NCBI RefSeq assembly: GCF_026210795.1
Contig: NC_089449.1
Coordinates: 2,418,001 to 2,482,000, forward strand
Reading direction: 5' to 3'
Origin: Rhizophagus irregularis
Lineage: Eukaryota; Glomeromycota; Glomeromycetes; Glomerales; Glomeraceae
DNA length: 64,000 bases
Shown here: one piece after another, positions 1 through 13,011 of the stretch
How positions within the stretch are numbered: the stretch's first letter is position 1
Layout of the letters: each line of letters starts with the position of its first letter
The notes under the pieces: model-generated
What the model was told of the DNA's origin: nothing
The model's database searches: none
The model's input: only the letters and a program-made list of their open reading frames with translations
Made by a program: the position numbers and the translations under genes

Positions 1-3000
1 AAAATAACAGTTTCTGGAATGTATAAGAAAGCAATTTGTAATTTTCCATTTGCATTTGTATTATGTGAAAATTTTGGTGGATGTTATTAACTAAGAGATG
101 ATATCATTTAATTTAACATTTTAGAAAACTGATTGTTTAATGTATAATAGGTAAGTATTGGTAATTTGATTTTGTAAGTCAGTTAAAAAGTTAGGAAAAG
201 AAATAAACTTTCATCACTATTAAATTTAAGTTTAAAAAAAAATCAAGAGATTGCTTAATGTCATCTATAATAAAATTCTAATTATCAGAAATGTCTGTCA
301 TATTTGTTGAAGATTCATCAGAAATTAAAAGAACCCCATTACCCATTGTAACGTAACAATAATTTAATTAATAATTTCAGTAAATAAACGTTTTTGAGAA
401 GTAGAACTTTTTCTTAATATGCTCTGATTCTATAATTAGATTTATTTCTTGCAGGGATTTTTCATTGTTGATAAAAGTATAATTTTCAGCTAAATACTGA
501 TATTTACTAATTATTCTTTTAAACATTTGTAATATAATTACCAGTTCATATGATAAATTTGACAGATGAATAATAAAGTACTAGACTTATGTTGAAATCA
601 GCGTGACAATTAGATGTCTATCTTTAATCACATATCACAACTATAGAGTTGTCCATTCTGTAGGATCGACTCACGCCTCAAACACACACACAAAAAAAAT
701 TTACCCACTTTATCATATGATTAGAAGTTTTGTTGGCTATAAATATGTCTTTTAGTAACAACAACAAAATAATTTTTATAGACCTGTTTTCAGGTGTCCC
801 ATCTAAGAAACAGACAACTCTAAAGGTATAAAAACTCCATCTACAGGTGACTACATCCAAGAAATACTTTCATGAACCTTGCATAATAAATCATTATTTT
901 TGCTTTTAAGGCCTTAAACATTAAAGATATAAACATATTAGTGCTTTTTGGCTTAAAGCATTTTTTAATATTTAATTATTTTATTTAATTCTTAATTTAT
1001 TATTAACACTTTAAATCATGTGGAATTACTCACTTATCATATTCTATTTTGTAGTAAATAGGTTTCATTGTAACATATTCAATCATAAGCTTCACCAAGT
1101 CTTGAGATGAAATCCACAATTCCCAGTTATTTCATTCACCTCTTGGATAATTTTGTTTATTATACAAGTTGGTTAAATGTTAAGTTTAAAGGAAACCTGG
1201 TGAATTGGTAATAGGCAGGTATAAACATTTTCCTGTTTTCAGTTCATATTTATACTTATTTTTTTATAAATGTGGTGCAACATATAAATTGATTGAATTT
1301 TTCTTGAGTGAAATTAGTTTTTTGTAATATGTAGGCATATGACATATTCATTTTGCTTTATATTGTTTACAAATATCAAAAATTCAAAATGCAGTTTAAT
1401 TCATTTGCAACTTTTGATACTCTCATAATGCTCTCTTAATAAGTATATTAAATTCCCATCCAATTGGACTGTATTCTCCATCTACTGTAGATTAGACTAA
1501 TAAAATCTATAATTATTTGTCTTTCAGAATTTATAATTATTAATCTACTTAGAAATCATGATTTTTTTAAAAAAAATAGGAAGAGATTTAATAAATAATG
1601 AGAAGAGATTTTATGGGAATTTACATAAATATCTAATGAAATGAAATTATATAAAGAGTAATTTTTGTTGACTTTACATTAAAGCATTAGCCACAAAAAA
1701 AGCCAGCAAAATGTGCTTCCAAATCTTGTGGTGATTTGACTGAAAACTTTCACAAACTGTGGAATATTCATTAAATTACTCTTTTTTTTTCAATTTGATT
1801 ATTTGTCTTAATCATAAAGAATAAATATGTTCAAAAAAAATTTTTGCATTTACATGGTTTCTTTTGTTCCTTTCAAGATCCTTAAATGCATTAATGTCAT
1901 AAATAATGTATAATCTATTAAATATAAATTCTAACTTATTTGTACTGGTAAATGAAATTAGCATTATTTGGAAATAATGTCTACAGACAATTCCTCTATT
2001 AATCAGAGATAAGCCTGATTTTTTTAATGTTATAAATTTATAAATTGTAATTGTTTTATGAGCAGATTTAAATTAATTAAAAGTATAATATTTAACTATA
2101 GAAATAATTGAAGATTTTCACTTTCATCAATTTTCAAATGTAAGTCCACAAGCCTTATTAATGGAACTGATTTAACCATTTCCTCCCATTCTTCATTGGT
2201 AATTGGATTTAATATCTCATTATATATATTACTTTATTCTATTCATCTATAGACTATAGGTTCATATTCTTCTTTTGCCTATTCATCATACCAGCAAAAT
2301 TTTTAAATGATTAACTGTGATTTCGTACATATCTGTTATAATTCTAATTTTTTTGATGTAAGACTTTAACCTGTGCATCCCAGGATTCCTTTTGAGTCCT
2401 GGTCAACTCTGAGAGAGATTCAGCATTTTGCTTCAGAAGTTTCTTATCTGCTTTCAACATTATTTCAAAAAAACAGGATGTTAACATATAAAATTTTTTC
2501 CAATTGATCTATAAATCACCTGATCACAAATCGCAATAATGTTCTTAAAAAAAAGTAATATTTAATATTTTAACTAATTTGCCAATCAGTATCAACCATG
2601 CTTCTGTTCTTCTTGTAAATATTTCCATCATGATTAAATTTATTAGTTTTGCAATACTTTGATGTGTTCTTAGTGCTAACTTGATATATTTATAATAATT
2701 TTAAATAACCTTACAATCTTGACATAACAAGAGGAAACTTTTTTTTTAAAAAAAAAGCCCCAAACACCATAAAAGTGGAGACCATTTTTCTCCCTAGTCT
2801 AAACCATCCTTCACTTTAAACTCTACTATAGTTTGTTTTTCTTGTCTAATAACAACTTTTGAACAAGATTAAAATATTAAAATATATATTATTTGGTAGA
2901 TATGAAGTTTTCCAGGTATTTAAGGTGTGGAAAAAAGGCCATTCCTAAATACTTTTTCCATTTACGCCCACCTTGCACTTTCATATCAATCACCATAAAC

Positions 3001-5415
3001 TAAATTTCCAATTTGCCTTTAAAAAAACTTGCACTTGTATGTTTGTACAATTTTTTTAATTATTAATATTCTGATTACCCTAAATTTGTGAAATTTATGA
3101 GTTATATTCCTGATAAATTTGCATTATTGACAGAGTATTAAAGGATAATTTTTCTATATGTGTAATTAGAAAAAATCCTATTATTTTCAATCAAATTTAA
3201 AATTGCACTTGTTTGCTTGTACAATTCTTATATTAATACCAATTGCATTTGAGTATTAAAAAATAATTTTTCTAAATTTGTACAATTAGGAAAAATTCTG
3301 TTAATCTTACAATATCCATTGTTAATTTATTTTAATCTATGTAGCATTGATTATTTATTTAAAGGGTGGCCTTGTTTAATTTATTATGAAAATGATAATG
3401 TCTGTTTGATCCCAGTTATCCTTTTTTTTCTCTTCCAAGGCAATTTTATTGCTAGTTCCCATCTTTTTTATCTTTCTCAAGTTGAAGATGTTGATGAGGA
3501 TTTTAAAGGAAAATATTTTTATTTTATTTTTGTATCACATGATCTTATGACTGACTGATCCTTTCTTGTATATCTGTAACTGTCATTGAAGTGGTCGCCA
3601 TCACATTTGGGAATTCAATACAAAATACTGCCAACCATGAGCTAATCTAGAGGTAAGTTTATATAGTTATGATTCCTAAAAGAATTTAAATATTTATTTA
3701 AATATTTAAATCACCTCTTTACAATCAATTTGATGAGTTACTCCAATCGTATTTACAGAAATGATTGCTCCTGAATTGTTTGAATAAGCATTCTACTATT
3801 TAGAGAATCATAACATACTTATCTCAGAAGGTTTCCTTTAGTGCTTTTAATTAAATTTCTATATATTTATATGGAATTGCTTTAGCTTTTAAAATTTTTA
3901 AAAGAGGTAAAGATACTTCCTCTAAACAACAATAATAGTACACGGGATTTATTGTTATTATCTCAACCTTGCAAAACAAGTGTATCAAAATGTAAATACC
4001 AATGATGTTAATGGACTGATTTCAAAGTTTGAATGAGTTATTTAATTAATTTCAATTTAATCTATAAATTAGGGAATTAAGGGTACTGTTTTAATTGCAA
4101 ATACTCTAATTGTCAATTAATTATTTTCAGAAAGACGGCAATGAGATTAAAATTTGAAGTAATAGTTCTTTGGAAACTGCACGGAATACAATGATAGCCC
4201 GAGCGATTTTAAATGAGAATGGGAATGATCCTTCGTCTTTATATAGAAGCAAGATTTAATCAACATATTAATCTTTGGTGTTTAATCAGATGGAAGTATA
4301 AGTAAGACAAAGAGTAATCAAGATTGAAGGTTATTATTTTTCATTTCTATTTTACAAAAATAAAGCAGAGCCTTGTTATTTAAATAATTTTTGTCAATGG
4401 CTTTGTTACTATGATTAAAAACAAATTTTTCTTGATAATATATACAATAAATATAATCATATAATATTCAAATATTGAACCAATAAGATTTGATAGATTT
4501 AATGATAGTTATTTTTGGCTTACCATCTGCTTTGCGTACATTATTGTTACACACAAATTAATTATTTATATACAGGGACAATCTAAACGTGACAATGGAA
4601 CGTAAATGGCTAAGTGCCGAATTAAATTGCCATGTGAAATAAAATTGCTTAGAGAAAAATAACCTGTTGTTGCTGTAACATCTAATCTGCATGATACTGA
4701 CCATTACCATTTACCATCAGCTGTTTATTTGGTGTTTTTGTTTTCAAAACAGAGAAATATGAAATTCTTTATTTAACGCACCGCTTCTTTTTTTTTTTTT
4801 TTTTTTTAGTGATCTAATTGGTAAATTATATGTTAGAAGCTACTGTTTTTTAAAGGTGGCTTACCTACGCCTACGCCTCTTTGAAAGTTTCCTTATAAAC
4901 GAAGTTTTGTTTCTGTGCTTTTAACTAGTATATAATTAGAATAAAAGGCTGACGTCTGTTTTTTAATATCATAATTAAAAAATACAAAGTATTAAAAAAA
5001 TCCCTTGTAGTACTCTGGCAAAACAAAAAAAAAAATTTGGTTTAACTGTTTATAGAATAATTAAAATGTAAAAGGATCCATTTACAGCTTTTTTTGGGAA
5101 ACGTCTCTGTGTCGATCATATACCTATATAAAATATAGTCATTTGACTACAGCGTAATGAAAAAATTTTATCTAGTTCTACAACTAAAAAGGAATAACGA
5201 AAAAGAAAATTTTTTTTTTTTCCTTAAGGCTGATTCATTCATCGCTGAATTTGAATAGATAACAATTTTCCCCAAAATTTTTTTATTACGCTATTTATAA
5301 TTACGAAAATTATAAATAATATTGAATTTCCTCATTCCTCAAAAAAAAAAAAAGGTTTCTTTCGAAATAAAACGCAACTTTTTTTTCACAGTAATTTCTT
5401 TTTAATTATCAAAAT
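1..5415. other. Gene-poor AT-rich region
   Basis: No convincing coding exon was found in this stretch. Short open frames are AT-rich, lack recognisable motifs and have no splice context. A poly-T run of about 24 bases lies near 4785-4808. A degenerate direct repeat lies at 3029-3310 and has its own entry. The last 200 bases (5200-5415) hold T- and A-runs like those seen in front of other genes here, so they probably form the leader of the kinase gene that starts at 5416. Confidence 0.5.
3029..3310. repeat. Degenerate direct repeat
   Basis: Two related segments sit head to tail at about 3029-3190 and 3203-3310. Both open with a TTGCACTTGT motif followed by TTGTACAAT. Both end with a block that reads GAGTATTAAA, then AATAATTTTTCTA or GATAATTTTTCTA, then an (A)ATTAG block. 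The first copy carries about 60 extra bases in the middle. The origin is unknown; it may be an old local duplication or a decayed element. Confidence 0.5.
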
Positions 5416-7338
5416 ATGTCTTATAAAACAGATACAGAAAATTCGATTAATTGGATTGAAAAAACTATTTCTAAAAAACGTATCAAATATTACGAATATG
5501 AATATTTCAATGATATTCAAGAAATTGATTCCGAAGGATTCGGGAAAACATTCCGTGTAAAATGGAAAAAATCGAACCAATATTTATCATTAAAATCTTT
5601 TAAAAAGTTTGACAATCTCGTTGTTAAAGAGCTTGTTCATGAGGTAATTATAAATAAGTCGAATATTTGTATATAAATATTTTTTTTTTTTGTATTAACA
5701 AAGACTTTTATTAGCTTAAACTTCGTCTTAGAGTTGAGTTTTATAATAACATTATTGGTTTCTATGGGATTACAACGAAAGGTTTGAAAAAACGTTTAAT
5801 AATTAATTATTATCTTAAATTATATATATTTTTCGATCGTAAAATTAAAAAAAATAATAATATTTTTCTTTTTTTAAATTAGAAAATGAAATAGACAAAA
5901 CGAAAGAATATTTATTAGTAACGGAATACGCCGACAGTGGCAACCTTCGAAATTATTTAAAGAATAACTTTCATCGTCTTACTTGGGATAATAAGTACGA
6001 ATTAGCATACCAATTGGCTGGTGCGGTATCATATTTACATGAAGAGGAAATGGTTCACCTTGACTTGGTAATTTTTTTAATTCATCTACATTGTGGTATG
6101 TTCTATAGGATGCATCGCAATGTAAAAATGTTATTTCTTTATATAATAATAACCTTTTAAAATATTTATCGGTTTATTTTATACATTTTATAAACAGCAT
6201 TCAAAAAGTATATTAGTTCATCAAAATATTATTAAATTGGCCGATTTTGGGTTGACAAGAAGGATTGAAGAAGCATCTAAAAATCAAACAAGACCATTTA
6301 GTATTCCTTATACCGACCCAAAAAGACTTACAAATCGGAAATATAACTTAAACCAAAAGAGTGACGTATACAGTATCGGTGTATTATTATGGGAGATATC
6401 TAGCGGTCGACCACCTTTTTATAATGATGGCAAGGCGTATGATATTGGTTTAATTTATGAAATTTCTCAAGGTAATAGAGAAAAACCAATTCCTGGAACA
6501 CCTGAATCTTATGTTAAGATTTATACTGGTAAATATAATTTTATTTTAATATTAAAAAAAAGTAATATTTGATTTGTAATATCATGATTTGTAAAACTTT
6601 TTTAAGTTAAATACTTACCTCTCTTTCTTTTCTTTTCTAGAATGTTGGAATCAAGAACCAGATAATCGTCCAACTATAGATGAAGTAGTTGATAAATTGA
6701 AATCTGCAAAAAATGCAAAAAATGAAAACAATGTAAAAAATGCAAAAAACGCAAAAAATGATCAAACGAATAAATTAGGACGTGATCCTAATGCTGATCG
6801 TTCGAATTATTCCTCCAATGATATTAATAGAATTGTTACAAACGGAGTTGTAGATTGTATAAAATTTAAAAATGAAATAGTGAAACCAATTGGCACGATG
6901 GTTAATGGAATAATTAATGACATAGTTAATAAGAATCAAGAAAAAGAGCTTGATGATGTCATTGATAGAGATATTTTTAATGATCGTAACAAAAATAATA
7001 ACGTCAAATCACAACAAACTTACGACCACTTATTAATTAATCAACAAGATTCAGGTTCTAACAATTTAAGTGAAAGATTAAGAGCTGAAAGAGAAAAAGT
7101 ACTTAAAATGTGTAAAGAGGCTGAAAATGTATTTACTGAAGTTGGAGATGCTATTGAGAAACAAGATCGCAAAAAAATTTTAGGAATGATTAAGAAATCA
7201 GCTGAAGGGGCTGTAGCAGAGATACTTCAAAGTAATTCCCAAAACGATGAAGAAATGGTTGAAATAATTGAATCGTTACAAAAAACCGCTCAAAGAACAG
7301 CAGAAGCTGTGCATGAAAGTCCATGCAACGTAAATTAA
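5416..7338 (+). CDS. TKL-type protein kinase-like protein with lysine/asparagine-rich tail
   Basis: Reading splice signals gives five exons: 5416-5643, 5715-5781, 5883-6067, 6198-6528 and 6641-7338. All phases agree and predict about 502 residues. Kinase landmarks in order are a degraded glycine loop (only the third Gly of GxGxxG remains, in SEGFGKTF), a Lys in LSLKSF, HLDL in place of HRDL, DFG in LADFGL, and SDVYSIGVLLWEISSG of subdomain IX. The catalytic-loop Asn is replaced by Ser (DLHSKS), and the APE site reads DPKR. With loop glycines and the metal-binding Asn lost, it may be a weak kinase or a pseudokinase. The C-terminal half (about residue 285 onward) is charged and probably coiled coil, starting with short KNAKN repeats. 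It lies upstream of a related kinase in the same orientation. No Sel1 repeats are visible. Confidence 0.8.
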
Positions 7339-8091
7339 TTTTATTGTTTTCTTTACATGTAAAGTTTTTGATTATTCATATAATAAACTAGTTGTTTATA
7401 CGATAAATATAATAAATATGACTAACAATTAAAATATGCCGAAGTAAAAACGATATAAAAGATACGATGGCGGTAAAGAATGTTCCTACGGTGACACAAC
7501 GCGTGGTGGTCACTTTGGCGACGCTAATTAAACTCCGTTTAAATTCCATTTTCATTATTCTTTTTTTTTTTTTAAAGGCACGAACGGGTTTTATAAAGTT
7601 GGCTGTCTACATGCATAATTGGAAAAAGTTAAGATTGTCATCATGTGATTTTAAACCTTTCTGTAAATGGTTTTATAGGAAACTACATAAACTTGTATTA
7701 AACTAGTTTTTAAAGTTTAGTTGATAAGCCCATTGAAAATAGGTGTTGAATTTACCGGTTATTTACAAAGAAAGTAGGTTCTCTTGAATCATGGGAGTCT
7801 TATCACCAGTACATTAATAGTCATCTTTAATTGATTGTAATATTTTCATTTGTATTAATATAAATATAGTAGAAAATAATATATTGTTCCACAATTTAAA
7901 TATTAATATGCAAATAATACAATAAAAAAATTTTTTTACGCCCTTTTTTTTGTCCTCGAGAAACAATCAATAAAAGTTATAATATAGCGTTAGGACGTTT
8001 GGTACTCATCAAACATGCATAATTGACTAAACTAATAACGTTAATAAATGAAAACTCAAAGCTTATAAAGTTTGAAAATTTTTTTTTTCAG
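7339..8091. other. Spacer between two kinase genes
   Basis: This AT-rich spacer shows no recognisable gene. A 79-codon frame at 7467-7706 has no family motif and is probably chance. The spacer presumably carries the 3' end of the upstream kinase gene and distal promoter sequence of the downstream one. Confidence 0.5.
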
Positions 8092-8193
8092 TCATCGTAT
8101 ATAAAATAATATTTTATCATCCTATTCATCGTATATTAAATAATATTTATCATCTTACTCATCGTATATTAAAATAATATTTTATCATCCTAC
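8092..8193. repeat. Three tandem copies of a ~34-bp repeat in a promoter region
   Basis: Three consecutive units each begin TCATCGTATAT and contain AATAATATTT and TATCATC. They differ by a few substitutions and 1-2 base indels. The array ends 29 bases before the start codon of the kinase-Sel1 gene, so it lies in its promoter or leader. Confidence 0.85.
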
Positions 8194-8222
8194 CGCAGTA
8201 GCAAATATTATTATTATTCGTC

Positions 8223-11200
8223 ATGTCCGATAAAAATGAATGGATTAAAGAAGCCATTGCTAAAAAATTTTTTAAATTTTATGAGTATAAGGATTTTAGT
8301 AATGTCCAAAAAATTGGTGTGGGTGGATTTGGAACAGTTTACCGTGCAAATTGGAAAGATTCGGACCAGATTTTTGCTTTAAAAACTTTTAATAGTATAA
8401 ACAATGATACTGCAAAAGAACTCGCTCGAGAGGTAATTTTCTAATCTTTATAATTTTTACTATATATTATATATATACATTCATTTCAATTTATATTATT
8501 TAGTTGGAACTTCAACGCGAAGTTGATTATCATAATAATATTATTCGTTTCTACGGGATTACGGTATTTGAAGGGGAACAAAACGTATTTAAACATTATT
8601 CATTGGTAATGGAATATGCTAATCATGGTACACTTCGAAAGTATTTGAAGAAAGATCTTACTTGGGATAATAGATTTGAAATCGCTTACCAATTGGCTTG
8701 CGCAGTTTCATGCTTACATGATGAAGGAATTGTACATAGTGATTTGGTAATTTTATTTTATTTATACTGTATTAATTATTTTTTTTCGGTTTACACAAGG
8801 TTTGTTCCGTTCCTGTGTCGTTATATTTACGTCACGTGATTACTGAGCGTGTAAGAGTGGTTATGTGTTGAATTATGAAATAACTTTAAGTTATTAATAT
8901 TTATGTTATATTCCTTTTATTTTTCATTTATAATAGCACTCTAACAATGTATTGGTTCATCAAGATGCTATCAAATTGGCTGATTTTGGATTATCAAAAA
9001 GAATCGAAAAAGTATCAGCGTCATCCAAAAGTACATCAAAATTATTCGGTATTGCTCCTTATGTTGATCCAAAAAAGATTGAAAACAGTAAATATAAATT
9101 AAATAAAAAGAGTGATGTATATAGTATTGGAGTATTATTATGGGAAATATCCAGTGGTAAACCACCTTTCGCAAATAATGAAAAACAAGGTTATTTCTTA
9201 AGCTTGGATATTTCACAAGGTACTCGAGAAAAAATTATTCCTGATACACCTATAGATTATTCTAAACTTTATACAGGTAAATATTATATATATATATATT
9301 ATAATCATTATTGTTTATAATCATTACAATAATCAACCTCATTATCATTTTACATTCTCAATTATTTATTTATTTTATTCTATTTTGTTTTTAGAGTGTT
9401 GGGATGGAAACCCAGATAATCGTCCAAATATGAAAGAAGTTCTTAATCGATTAAAAAAATTTATTGATAAATCAACCAATGATGACCAAACAGACCAAAC
9501 AGATAATTCCATTAAGGATCATAACACCGTATTAAATAGCGATGAAATTAATGAAATTAAAAATTCACCATTTTCTTCTGATATTAAATTTCCTACAAGT
9601 GAACTAAATGTAGCATTAGAAAATCTAGATAAAAATTCGAACGGTTCTTCTATTGGTAAATTTATTATAAATGAATTAGGAGTGTTAATAGAACAAGAAC
9701 AAACAAAGGATAATTTAAATAACAATATATCAAATATTAATGAAATTAAAAATTCGGATTCTTCTTCTGTCGCTGATAAATTTGAAATAAAAGAAACAAT
9801 AGAAATAAGGGAACAAGAAAAAACAAGTAACGACAAAACAGATAACTTAGATAACAACATCACCTTTATTATATCGAATGTTGACGAAATTAAAGATTCG
9901 AATATTTCTTCTATCGCTGATAAATTTGAAATAAAAGAAACAATAGAAGTAATAGAAGTAACGGAAAAAGAAAAAGAAAGCAATGATCAAATAAATAATT
10001 TGGATAATATGATTTCAAATAATTATGAAACTAGAAGTTCAGATTTTTCTCTCGTTGATAAATTTGAAATTAAAGATACAATCGAAGTAACGAAAAACGA
10101 AAGTACAGATAGCTCAGACAATAGTGTATCAAATAGTGGCAAGATTAAAGATTCGAATTTTTTTTCTAATAGTATAAATGAAATCAATAATGCAAATTTT
10201 AGAAGAGATGATAGTGTAATTCCAATAATTGATGAAATAGTTTATTTTATTTTTAATGGGGAAAATATTGAAGATATTCTTGATAAATACAATTCAAAAG
10301 AAATTTTTGATTGGTTATTAGATAACCAAAATGATTCAAATTCAATTTTTTTACTAGGAGAATTCTATAATTCAGGAATTGAAGCCGTTGTTAATAAGAG
10401 AAAGGCATTTGAGTTATATCGAGAGGCAGCATTTAAAGGACATAATATAGCTCAATACAATGTTGCTCGTATGTATAAAAATGGTAAAGTAGTTGACAAA
10501 AATTATAAGTTAGCTTTTGAATTCTTTACGAAATCAGCTGAAGGAAGATATTTAAATGGAATAAATATGTTAGGAGAGTGTTATTATAACGGAATTGGAA
10601 CTAGTATTAATAAGCAAAAAGCATTTTCATTATTTCAAATAGCATCAAAATTGGGACATAGTAATGCTCATTATAATGTTGCTCAAATGTATAGGAAAGG
10701 AGAAGTTGTGGATCAAGATTACCAAATAGCTTTTGAATTATTTAAGAAATCTGCCGGAGAAGGATACAAAGAGGGAATATTTATGTTAGGATATTGTCAT
10801 AGTAAAGGAATTGGTACTGAAATTGATAAGAAGGAAGCATATAAATTATATAAAAAAGCAGCAGATTTAGGACATCATGTAGCTCAGTACAATCTTGGGT
10901 TGATGTATGAAAATGGAATTTTTGTTGAACAAAATAGTGACATAGCTACCGAGTATTATAGAAAATCGACTGGCAAAGGAGGGATAAAATTAATAGACAT
11001 GGTAGCGGATTGCTTTGATAGCGGAGTTGATGATTCTGAGAAAGAATTTGCTGAAAATAAATATTTAAGTTTACTAGATGTTCTTCTTGATGGGTTGGAT
11101 GATGATGATAAAATGGGATTATATCAATCTTTTGCAAAAGTTAATAATAGGGTTGGTAAGATTAATATTCCTAAAATTGTTGAAGATTATAAAGTAGGAG

Positions 11201-11271
11201 AAGGGATAGCAAAAGAATTAACAAATCTAATATATGAAGGTAAAGATGAATTAAATAAAGTATTTAAATAA
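8223..11271 (+). CDS. TKL-type protein kinase with C-terminal Sel1 repeats
   Basis: Four exons are read: 8223-8432, 8504-8746, 8937-9276 and 9395-11271, predicting about 889 residues. The kinase domain (about residues 20-285) has an intact glycine loop (GVGGFGTVY), a Lys in FALKTF, HSDL with the usual Arg replaced by Ser, the catalytic-loop Asn in HSNN, and DFG in LADFGL. The APE site reads DPKK. A low-complexity linker (about 290-540) carries four imperfect units around DKFEIKETIE. From about residue 570 to 800 there are about six Sel1/TPR-like repeats with LG.(M/F)Y..G, A...Y..AA..GH..AQYN spacing. Sel1 solenoids scaffold protein interactions, so this looks like a signalling kinase with a docking tail. 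The substrate is unknown. It probably shares ancestry with the upstream kinase by tandem duplication. Confidence 0.9.
9640..10110 (+). repeat. In-gene repeat: DKFEIKETIE linker units
   Basis: Within the last exon of the kinase-Sel1 gene the segment is built from about four related units. Each has a serine-rich start (SSSVADKFEIKETIE, SSISSIADKFEIKETIE-like, SLVDKFEIKDTIE, and a weaker SSIGKF version) followed by charged residues. DNA copies of TGATAAATTTGAAAT make the repeat clear. It forms the flexible linker between kinase and Sel1 parts and is a likely site of length variation. Confidence 0.75.
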
Positions 11272-11532
11272 AATTTGTATTTGATGTTTTCGTAACTGAC
11301 GTATATATACGTACATAAAAATATTAATAAATAGTAATAATAAATTTTGCTTGAATTAATTAAAGTTTAACCATTAATATAGTTTTAATATAGTTGTGAT
11401 ATTTTTACATGAATCAGGCGAGTATTATATGGTTCGCAACGAAAATTATCTCATATATGTATCGTATTTGTGTCACGTGAACATGCGATAAATACTTGCA
11501 ATATTTCTTTATTTTTTTCCAATCTTAATAAT

Positions 11533-13011
11533 TTACCATTCGAAACATTTAAAATAAATATCTTCAATATCTTCATATCTTTCAATAATACCTTCATTTT
11601 TATAATTTTCGAATATCGATAAAAATTTATCCGTATCAACCATATAAAATTTTAATGGTGTTCTTCCTCTCCAATTTTCAAAAAATAAATTTAAAGAAAT
11701 TTGATCAAAATCCCAATAATAATAAAATTTAAATTTAAATAAATTAATTGGAGAAGATTTAGCCAATAATAATAATAAATTCTTAATATTATAATTATTA
11801 TACATTTTCCAACGACAAGATTCTATAACTAAACCTTCTAATTGATTACAAGTAATTAATAATTTTTCAAAATCTTCCAAAATTTCATCTTTAATTTCTA
11901 ATCTAAGAAATTTTAAATTTGGACAATTTTTATAAATTGATTGAATAAGATCTTGAAAAGGTTTATTATCATAATCTTTCTTATATTCAATATCATAAAT
12001 TGCAATCTTAATAAGATTTCCATCAGTTTTTTCAATAATTTTTTTAACAGTATAAATTGATGCATCTTGAATATGAATAACTTTAAGTTTAGGAAATGAA
12101 GTAAAAGATAATTGTTCTTCAAATTCATATTGTTGAAAACAATAACATAATCTAAATAAGATTAATTTTTCTAAATTTTTAAATTTTGAAAAAACCCCTG
12201 GAATAAAACAATTACCATATAAATCATCTAAAGCTTTAAAATGAAGGAGAGTTTCAGAATTATTTTCTAAAGCTTTACCAATACCAGTAAATTCATTTAT
12301 CTTATATTTAATAAATTTACTTGCAGTATATTTGAATTTTTTCAAATTTTTTTGAACCTTGATTAATTCAATTAATCCAGGATTATCATATAATTGATAT
12401 ATATAAATCTTTTGAATAAATTTACAAATTTCTGCAAATCCATAAAAAATTGATGAATCAATATTTGAATCACAATGTAATTCCATAAGTTCAGAGAAAC
12501 AATTAATTGAACCAGGAAATTTCAATAATTGATATTTCATAAGATCATCATGTGATAATTGATAATATCTTTCCGTAAAGTTTAAATCCAAAAATTTGAT
12601 TGATGAACATTTGCTTATATAAAATTTAAAGATTTCTCTTTTTATTAAAAAGTAATCAGTTTCTTTAATAGATTTTGTCATTAAATTAGCATATTCATTA
12701 ATTTTATTAAATCTCAAATATTTACAATATTTGATATAATCAAATAATGGTTTTTTTCTTAATTGTAAATTTGATGTGATATCAATTCCATGACTTAATA
12801 ATAATTTTTTGGATTCATAAGGTAATGAATATTTAATAATATCAAGTAATTGTTCATTAAATTGTTGATTTTTAATTGGATCCTTCCATAAAATTGGAAT
12901 CGCCATTTTACACCATTGTCTATTAACTAAAGCACAGGTGAAAAGTGTTCCATTATCATTTTTTAATTCATCAAAAATTATTAAAAGTACGTCATTATCA
13001 ATTTTTGACAT
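11533..13011 (-). CDS. F-box protein (LRR-like C-terminal region)
   Basis: A single uninterrupted frame encodes 492 residues. The N-terminal 45 residues form an F-box: DVLLIIFDEL, then the spaced CALVNRQWC and IPILWKDP blocks. Such domains bind Skp1 in SCF ubiquitin ligases. The rest is rich in Leu and Ile, with repeated stretches such as CPNLKFLRL and LEGLVIESC that resemble degenerate leucine-rich repeats and probably bind targets. The C-terminus has NLFFENWRGRTPL and ends in CFEW, patterns shared with the two other F-box proteins in this window. It is convergent with the kinase-Sel1 gene, about 260 bp away. The target is unknown. Confidence 0.9.
   Translation of the reverse strand: MSKIDNDVLLIIFDELKNDNGTLFTCALVNRQWCKMAIPILWKDPIKNQQFNEQLLDIIKYSLPYESKKLLLSHGIDITSNLQLRKKPLFDYIKYCKYLRFNKINEYANLMTKSIKETDYFLIKREIFKFYISKCSSIKFLDLNFTERYYQLSHDDLMKYQLLKFPGSINCFSELMELHCDSNIDSSIFYGFAEICKFIQKIYIYQLYDNPGLIELIKVQKNLKKFKYTASKFIKYKINEFTGIGKALENNSETLLHFKALDDLYGNCFIPGVFSKFKNLEKLILFRLCYCFQQYEFEEQLSFTSFPKLKVIHIQDASIYTVKKIIEKTDGNLIKIAIYDIEYKKDYDNKPFQDLIQSIYKNCPNLKFLRLEIKDEILEDFEKLLITCNQLEGLVIESCRWKMYNNYNIKNLLLLLAKSSPINLFKFKFYYYWDFDQISLNLFFENWRGRTPLKFYMVDTDKFLSIFENYKNEGIIERYEDIEDIYFKCFEW

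Noticed and set aside
3319-3558. Open frame of 79 codons on the plus strand
   Set aside because: Hydrophobic AT-rich translation with no motif, no leader and no splice partner.
9519-9983. 154-codon minus-strand frame
   Set aside because: Antisense shadow of the repeated linker in the kinase-Sel1 gene.
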